Source: CAYSWV01 sp964434865
Lineage (GTDB): Bacteria > Cyanobacteriota > Cyanobacteriia > Thermostichales > Thermostichaceae
Direction: 5' to 3'
Assembly: GCA_964434865.1 (NCBI GenBank)
Contig: CAYSWV010000006.1
Coordinates: 91,462-155,461 of the forward strand
DNA length: 64,000 nucleotides
Positions 60,997 through 64,000 of this stretch are shown in pieces; positions within the stretch are counted from its first letter, which is position 1, and every line of letters begins with the position of its first letter. Both the position numbers and the translations under genes were made by a program. The notes under the pieces are model-generated. The model ran no database searches. It saw nothing but the letters and a program-made list of their open reading frames with translations, and was not told the DNA's origin.

Positions 60997-61011
60997 AGTA
61001 ATAACCCCAGG

Positions 61012-61932
61012 TTAACTCAGTAGAATTTCCTGAAGGGCTGGTTTCAAGGTTGGATATTTGAATTCAAACCCTGACGCTTGTGCCTGAGCAGGGATGACAC
61101 GTTGCCCTGTCAACACAACTTGAGCCGCTTCTCCGAAGGCCAATTCCAGTACAAAAGCTGGTACCGGTAACCAAGAGGGCCGACCGATGACCTGACCTAG
61201 CATTTGACAAAATTCTGACATTTTCACAGGTTCAGGAGCAGTGCCATTAAACACACCAGAGATCTGCTCAGTTTCAATAGCAAACTGAATGAATCTGGCT
61301 AAATCTTGCCGATGGATCCAAGACAACCACTGTTCACCACTCCCAATAGGTCCCCCCAAAAAAGATTGAAAAGGTCCCAGCATTTGGGCTAAGGCTCCAC
61401 CCCCTTGATCAAGGACAATACCAGTTCGAATAATGACCAGTCGAGTACCTAGCTCTGAGACTGCTTGGGCAGCAGCTTCCCACTCAAGCGTCAGTTGAGC
61501 GAGGAAATCTTGCCCTGGTGAACTGGTTTCATCAAGAGCCGCATCATCACTCTGAGGTCCGTAGTAACCCACAGCAGAGCTATTGACTAAGACGTTAGGT
61601 TTTTCTTGTAGGGACGCTATTGCCTGCACTAGAGCCTGGGTACCCTCAATCCGACTCTTGCGGATCTCTTGCTTTTTTTGAGGTGTCCAACGGGTGCCAG
61701 CCAACGGTTCACCGACCAAATTGACAACAGCCTCCATCCCTTCTAAGCGAGCTGACCAAGTCTCTGGTTGCAACGGCTTATAGGTTACTAAAGTTAGATG
61801 ATCATCACGGCCTAGGGCATCACGAGCTTTAGTATCGTCCCGTGTAAAGACTGTTACAAAATGAGACCCTTTAAGCTGTTGGATTAGCGCTTGGCCTACA
61901 AAACCACTGCCACCTATGATTGCGATCCGCAT
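61012..61932 (-). CDS. TIGR01777-family NAD(P)-binding epimerase (SulA-like)
   Basis: 306 residues. Rossmann start IAIIGGSGFVGQALIQQL, then the family hallmark VVNLVGEPLAGTRWTPQKKQ, NSSAVGYYGPQ, IIRTGIVLDQGGGAL, FQSFLGGPIGSGEQWLSWIH and a C-terminal DUF1731-type helix pair. Homologues include E. coli YfcH and the cyanobacterial/plastid SulA-like division proteins; enzymatic activity is unproven. It lies 38 bp after accB. Confidence 0.88.
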   Translation of the reverse strand: MRIAIIGGSGFVGQALIQQLKGSHFVTVFTRDDTKARDALGRDDHLTLVTYKPLQPETWSARLEGMEAVVNLVGEPLAGTRWTPQKKQEIRKSRIEGTQALVQAIASLQEKPNVLVNSSAVGYYGPQSDDAALDETSSPGQDFLAQLTLEWEAAAQAVSELGTRLVIIRTGIVLDQGGGALAQMLGPFQSFLGGPIGSGEQWLSWIHRQDLARFIQFAIETEQISGVFNGTAPEPVKMSEFCQMLGQVIGRPSWLPVPAFVLELAFGEAAQVVLTGQRVIPAQAQASGFEFKYPTLKPALQEILLS

Positions 61933-61970
61933 AATTCAGCATCCAGACTGTACTCAACTCACATTAACGC

Positions 61971-62447
61971 CTAGCCATTGGGATCAATTCGCATCAGCAC
62001 CTGGCCAAACTCGACGGGTTCACTATTTTTGACTAAAATTTCAGCAACGCGGCCAGAACTCTCAGCTTCGATCTCATTCATAAGCTTCATAGCCTCCACA
62101 ATGCACAGCGTTTGGCCCTTACGAACTGAGTCTCCCAGCTTGACAAAATCAGCATCATCTGGGGCAGGAGCACTGTAGAAAGTTCCTACCATAGGAGAGG
62201 TGACTTCAACCCAATCTGGGGGTGAAATGGAATTAGGAACAGCCGCTACAGGTTGGACACGAGAAGGTTCTGGGACTGGAGCCACAACATCGACAACTGC
62301 TGGGGATGCGATTGGGCTTATTTGAACTGGAGCCCCTTTACGCAGTAACAATCGGAAAGTATCTACTTCAAGTGTTAACTCAGCTACACTGCTCTCATCT
62401 AAAGCAGCAAGTAACTGTCGAATCTCATGCCAGTTAACAGAATCCAA
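61971..62447 (-). CDS. accB: AccB, biotin carboxyl carrier protein
   Basis: 158 residues. N-terminal helix/strand (LLAALDESSVAELTLEVDT), Pro/Ala/Val-rich flexible linker (about 45-80), then the biotinyl domain with TSPMVGTFYSAPAPDDADFV and the biotinylation site in CIVEAMKLMNEIEAE (Lys at about 123). It carries CO2 for acetyl-CoA carboxylase in fatty acid synthesis. The order efp-accB on one strand is usual in cyanobacteria and supports both calls. Confidence 0.95.
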   Translation of the reverse strand: MDSVNWHEIRQLLAALDESSVAELTLEVDTFRLLLRKGAPVQISPIASPAVVDVVAPVPEPSRVQPVAAVPNSISPPDWVEVTSPMVGTFYSAPAPDDADFVKLGDSVRKGQTLCIVEAMKLMNEIEAESSGRVAEILVKNSEPVEFGQVLMRIDPNG

Positions 62448-62541
62448 GCTCCCACCCCACTTTCACAGCTGTGACCACCAAAACTCAAGACCTATCCCAA
62501 ACAGTTTAAATCTCAATCTAGAGGCTTAAGCCACTCAGACC

Positions 62542-63108
62542 TTACTTCTCAGTTTCTCGACCTAAATAAGTATCTGAACGTGTATCAACTCGGATCTTTT
62601 CACCAATTTTAATAAAGAGAGGAACTTGGATTTCAGCGCCTGTCTCTAGTTTGGCTGGTTTCGTTCCACCTGTTGCTGTGTCCCCTTTAACACCAGGATC
62701 AGTCTCAACGACTTCAAGTGTAACTGTATTAGGTAATTCTAGATCAATGACCTGGTTGTTCCAACGCAGGATGGCAACAGCCATTTCTTCCTTGAGATAC
62801 TTTACACCTGGACCAATTTGGTTAGCTTGTAGCGGTGATTGTTCATAGGTTTCCATATCCATGAAAATGTAGTCATCGCCTTCCTGGTAGAGATACTGCA
62901 TATCTACCTTCTCAATATTAGCCGCTGGGATCATTTCACCCGCCCGAAAGGTTTTCTCAACTGTATTGCCCGTCTGCATATTTTTCAGCTTGGTACGGAC
63001 GAATGCAGCCCCTTTCCCCGGCTTAACGTGTAGGAAATCAACGACTTTGTAAGGCGCACCATCTATTTCTATGGAAGTTCCAGGGCGGACATCGTTACTT
63101 GAAATCAT
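62542..63108 (-). CDS. efp: Translation elongation factor P
   Basis: 188 residues. KOW-like domain I with the tip loop HVKPGKGAAFVRTKLKN (Lys at about 32 is the position modified in some bacteria), then two OB domains, including the signature KYLKEEMAVAILRWNNQVI and C-terminal IKIGEKIRVDTRSDTYLGR. EF-P relieves ribosome stalling at polyproline. The modification enzymes EpmA and EpmB are not in the window. Confidence 0.96.
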   Translation of the reverse strand: MISSNDVRPGTSIEIDGAPYKVVDFLHVKPGKGAAFVRTKLKNMQTGNTVEKTFRAGEMIPAANIEKVDMQYLYQEGDDYIFMDMETYEQSPLQANQIGPGVKYLKEEMAVAILRWNNQVIDLELPNTVTLEVVETDPGVKGDTATGGTKPAKLETGAEIQVPLFIKIGEKIRVDTRSDTYLGRETEK

Positions 63109-63201
63109 GGCTGTAGGATAAATCGGGGAAACAATCGAATTGATTGTACCCTGCTACAGTCGATCTCTAGCTGGTAAAGATTCGCTCGGTTGTAAAGATA
63201 T

Positions 63202-63840
63202 CTAGTTGATGGGAGGTTGGCGGCAATAGTTCGGTGTGATCTGTGACCACTTGGGATAATGACCTGCTTGGTATTGGGCAGCAGCCAAGGCACCAATCGC
63301 TCGGACGGGTGGTTTTTCAGCATAGTCATCCGCATCAATGCGCCAGGGATGATCTCGGGATTGAAGTAACTGTTCCCAGTTCTGGGATGTCCACAGTTGA
63401 TCCTGGACTAAGGTCTCTGGGAACGGATCAACTGCTGAACGTCGATTGTAGAGGCCACCGTACCATTGATCGCGTCGAGCATCTAGCTCAATCGCCACTT
63501 CAACTAAAGAGGGCTGACTCTGAAATTCTGTGTAAGCAATAGCTGCTAAGGATGAGAAGCCATAAACGGGGATCTGTAATGATTGGCCTAGAGTGCGAGC
63601 AACAGTCACACCCAGGCGGCATCCTGTAAAACTCCCAGGCCCAACAGCCACTCCAACGCCTTGAATGTCAGACCAGTGATGCGGCTCCAGAAACGTCTGA
63701 AGGATGGGATGAAGTTGACCTGCCATAGCCTGCCCTAGGGGCCAATAATGCCATCGTTCAGAGGCTGGATCAGAAGCAGTTGGAATTAAAGCTAATCCCA
63801 GCGTTGATGTTGTGGTATGGAGTCCCAAGATCCAGCTCAT
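63202..63840 (-). CDS. tsaB: TsaB, t6A tRNA modification protein
   Basis: 212 residues with an ASKHA-fold start ILGLHTTTSTLGLALIP, the family signature VGPGSFTGCRLGVTVARTLG (about residues 67-86), and AIELDARRDQWYGGLYN. TsaB scaffolds TsaD and TsaE to make threonylcarbamoyladenosine at position 37 of ANN-decoding tRNAs. It is short compared with E. coli TsaB (about 230 residues) but complete. It lies 93 bp upstream of efp on the same strand. Confidence 0.92.
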   Translation of the reverse strand: MSWILGLHTTTSTLGLALIPTASDPASERWHYWPLGQAMAGQLHPILQTFLEPHHWSDIQGVGVAVGPGSFTGCRLGVTVARTLGQSLQIPVYGFSSLAAIAYTEFQSQPSLVEVAIELDARRDQWYGGLYNRRSAVDPFPETLVQDQLWTSQNWEQLLQSRDHPWRIDADDYAEKPPVRAIGALAAAQYQAGHYPKWSQITPNYCRQPPIN

Positions 63841-63910
63841 GGGTTGCCTCCTACGATCAGCACTGGATGTAGAGATGACGAGTAGTGCAATTCATCCATA
63901 GATATGGAAC

Positions 63911-63939
63911 TTGACGAATCTTAATTAGAGACTTAACAT
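63911..63939 (+). promoter_or_regulatory. Sigma70-type promoter for the gene at the right edge
   Basis: TTGACG (63911-63916) and TAACAT (63934-63939) are separated by 17 bases, matching -35/-10 consensus at five and four positions. Transcription would start near 63946, giving a leader of about 37 bases with AGGAG (63967-63971) before the ATG at 63983. A short, AGGAG-bearing leader and near-consensus promoter fit a highly expressed photosynthesis gene. Confidence 0.55.
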
Positions 63940-63982
63940 CTAGAGTGTACATCCCCGCATCCTTACTAGGAGCTTCGGAATT

Positions 63983-64000
63983 ATGACTACTGTTATTCAG
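63983..64000 (+). CDS. Start of a truncated gene, possibly psbA (D1)
   Basis: Only six codons are visible (M-T-T-V-I-Q) before the window ends. Cyanobacterial D1 proteins begin MTT followed by a hydrophobic residue and Q, and the upstream promoter is strong, so psbA is a reasonable guess, but six residues cannot settle it. Confidence 0.35.

Overview
The window is chromosomal DNA from a phycobilisome-containing cyanobacterium. Lineage markers are ntcA (global nitrogen regulator), sasA (KaiC-linked clock kinase), cpcG (phycobilisome rod-core linker), psb30/ycf12 (photosystem II), a DUF1830 protein, an LptD-like DUF3769 protein, an accB-efp pair, and probably the first codons of psbA at the right edge. 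I cannot name the genus. Genes are dense, mostly in short operons on both strands. There is no prophage, IS element, CRISPR array or rRNA operon. The tetramer GATC is clearly over-represented, and I saw no intact cyanobacterial HIP1 octamer.

Layout. 1-5.3 kb: a truncated unknown gene, a large lipoprotein with duplicated RTX-like modules and a lamin-tail domain, then an ECF sigma factor translationally coupled to its RskA-type anti-sigma factor. 5.3-15.5 kb: a methyltransferase, tRNA-Leu(CAA), a 15-bp tandem repeat array holding an assembly gap, dnaJ-clpB, a second methyltransferase, larE, the LptD-like protein and DUF1830. The DUF1830 gene is preceded by what looks like a textbook NtcA-activated promoter. 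15.5-23 kb (minus strand): ubiD, a dCache-HAMP-SpoIIE phosphatase, a small unknown gene, a branched-chain amino acid type binding protein and an aminotransferase.

23-33 kb is a signalling block: hybrid kinase, ntcA, a REC-REC-Ser/Thr kinase, a membrane hybrid kinase with two receivers, and an FHA protein. The REC-REC-kinase gene appears as two ORFs only because a placeholder gap of 100 Ns breaks its frame. 33-38 kb: an AmpG-like MFS transporter, a decayed gene fragment, another repeat-bounded gap, a double histidine phosphatase, cpcG, a 61-aa acidic protein and psb30. 38-48.8 kb: typA, an S1-domain protein, two small unknown genes, citrate synthase, divergent cofH, mreBCD, sppA and a tandem universal stress protein.

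48.8-55.4 kb is a compact carbon-phosphorus lyase cluster. A divergent GntR/HutC regulator (PhnF-like) faces phnGHIJKLM, with a HutC-type operator in the gap between them. The cluster has the core lyase complex, PhnK/L ATPases and PhnM, but no phosphonate transporter, phnN or phnP in the window. 55.4-64 kb: a DnaJ-TPR protein, an epimerase coupled to recO, sasA, a polysaccharide flippase, a second 60-aa protein paralogous to the one at 37.6 kb, a TIGR01777 epimerase, accB, efp, tsaB, and a sigma70-type promoter leading into a truncated gene.

Three assembly gaps, each exactly 100 Ns, all sit in or at short tandem repeats (two of 15 bp, one apparently 16 bp). Many intergenic spaces also carry perfect or near-perfect two-copy tandem duplications of 12-19 bp. 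This looks like a genome-wide habit of the organism. Several starts were moved from the longest ORF to an internal ATG, GTG or TTG on ribosome-binding-site or family-alignment grounds, and these are noted per gene.
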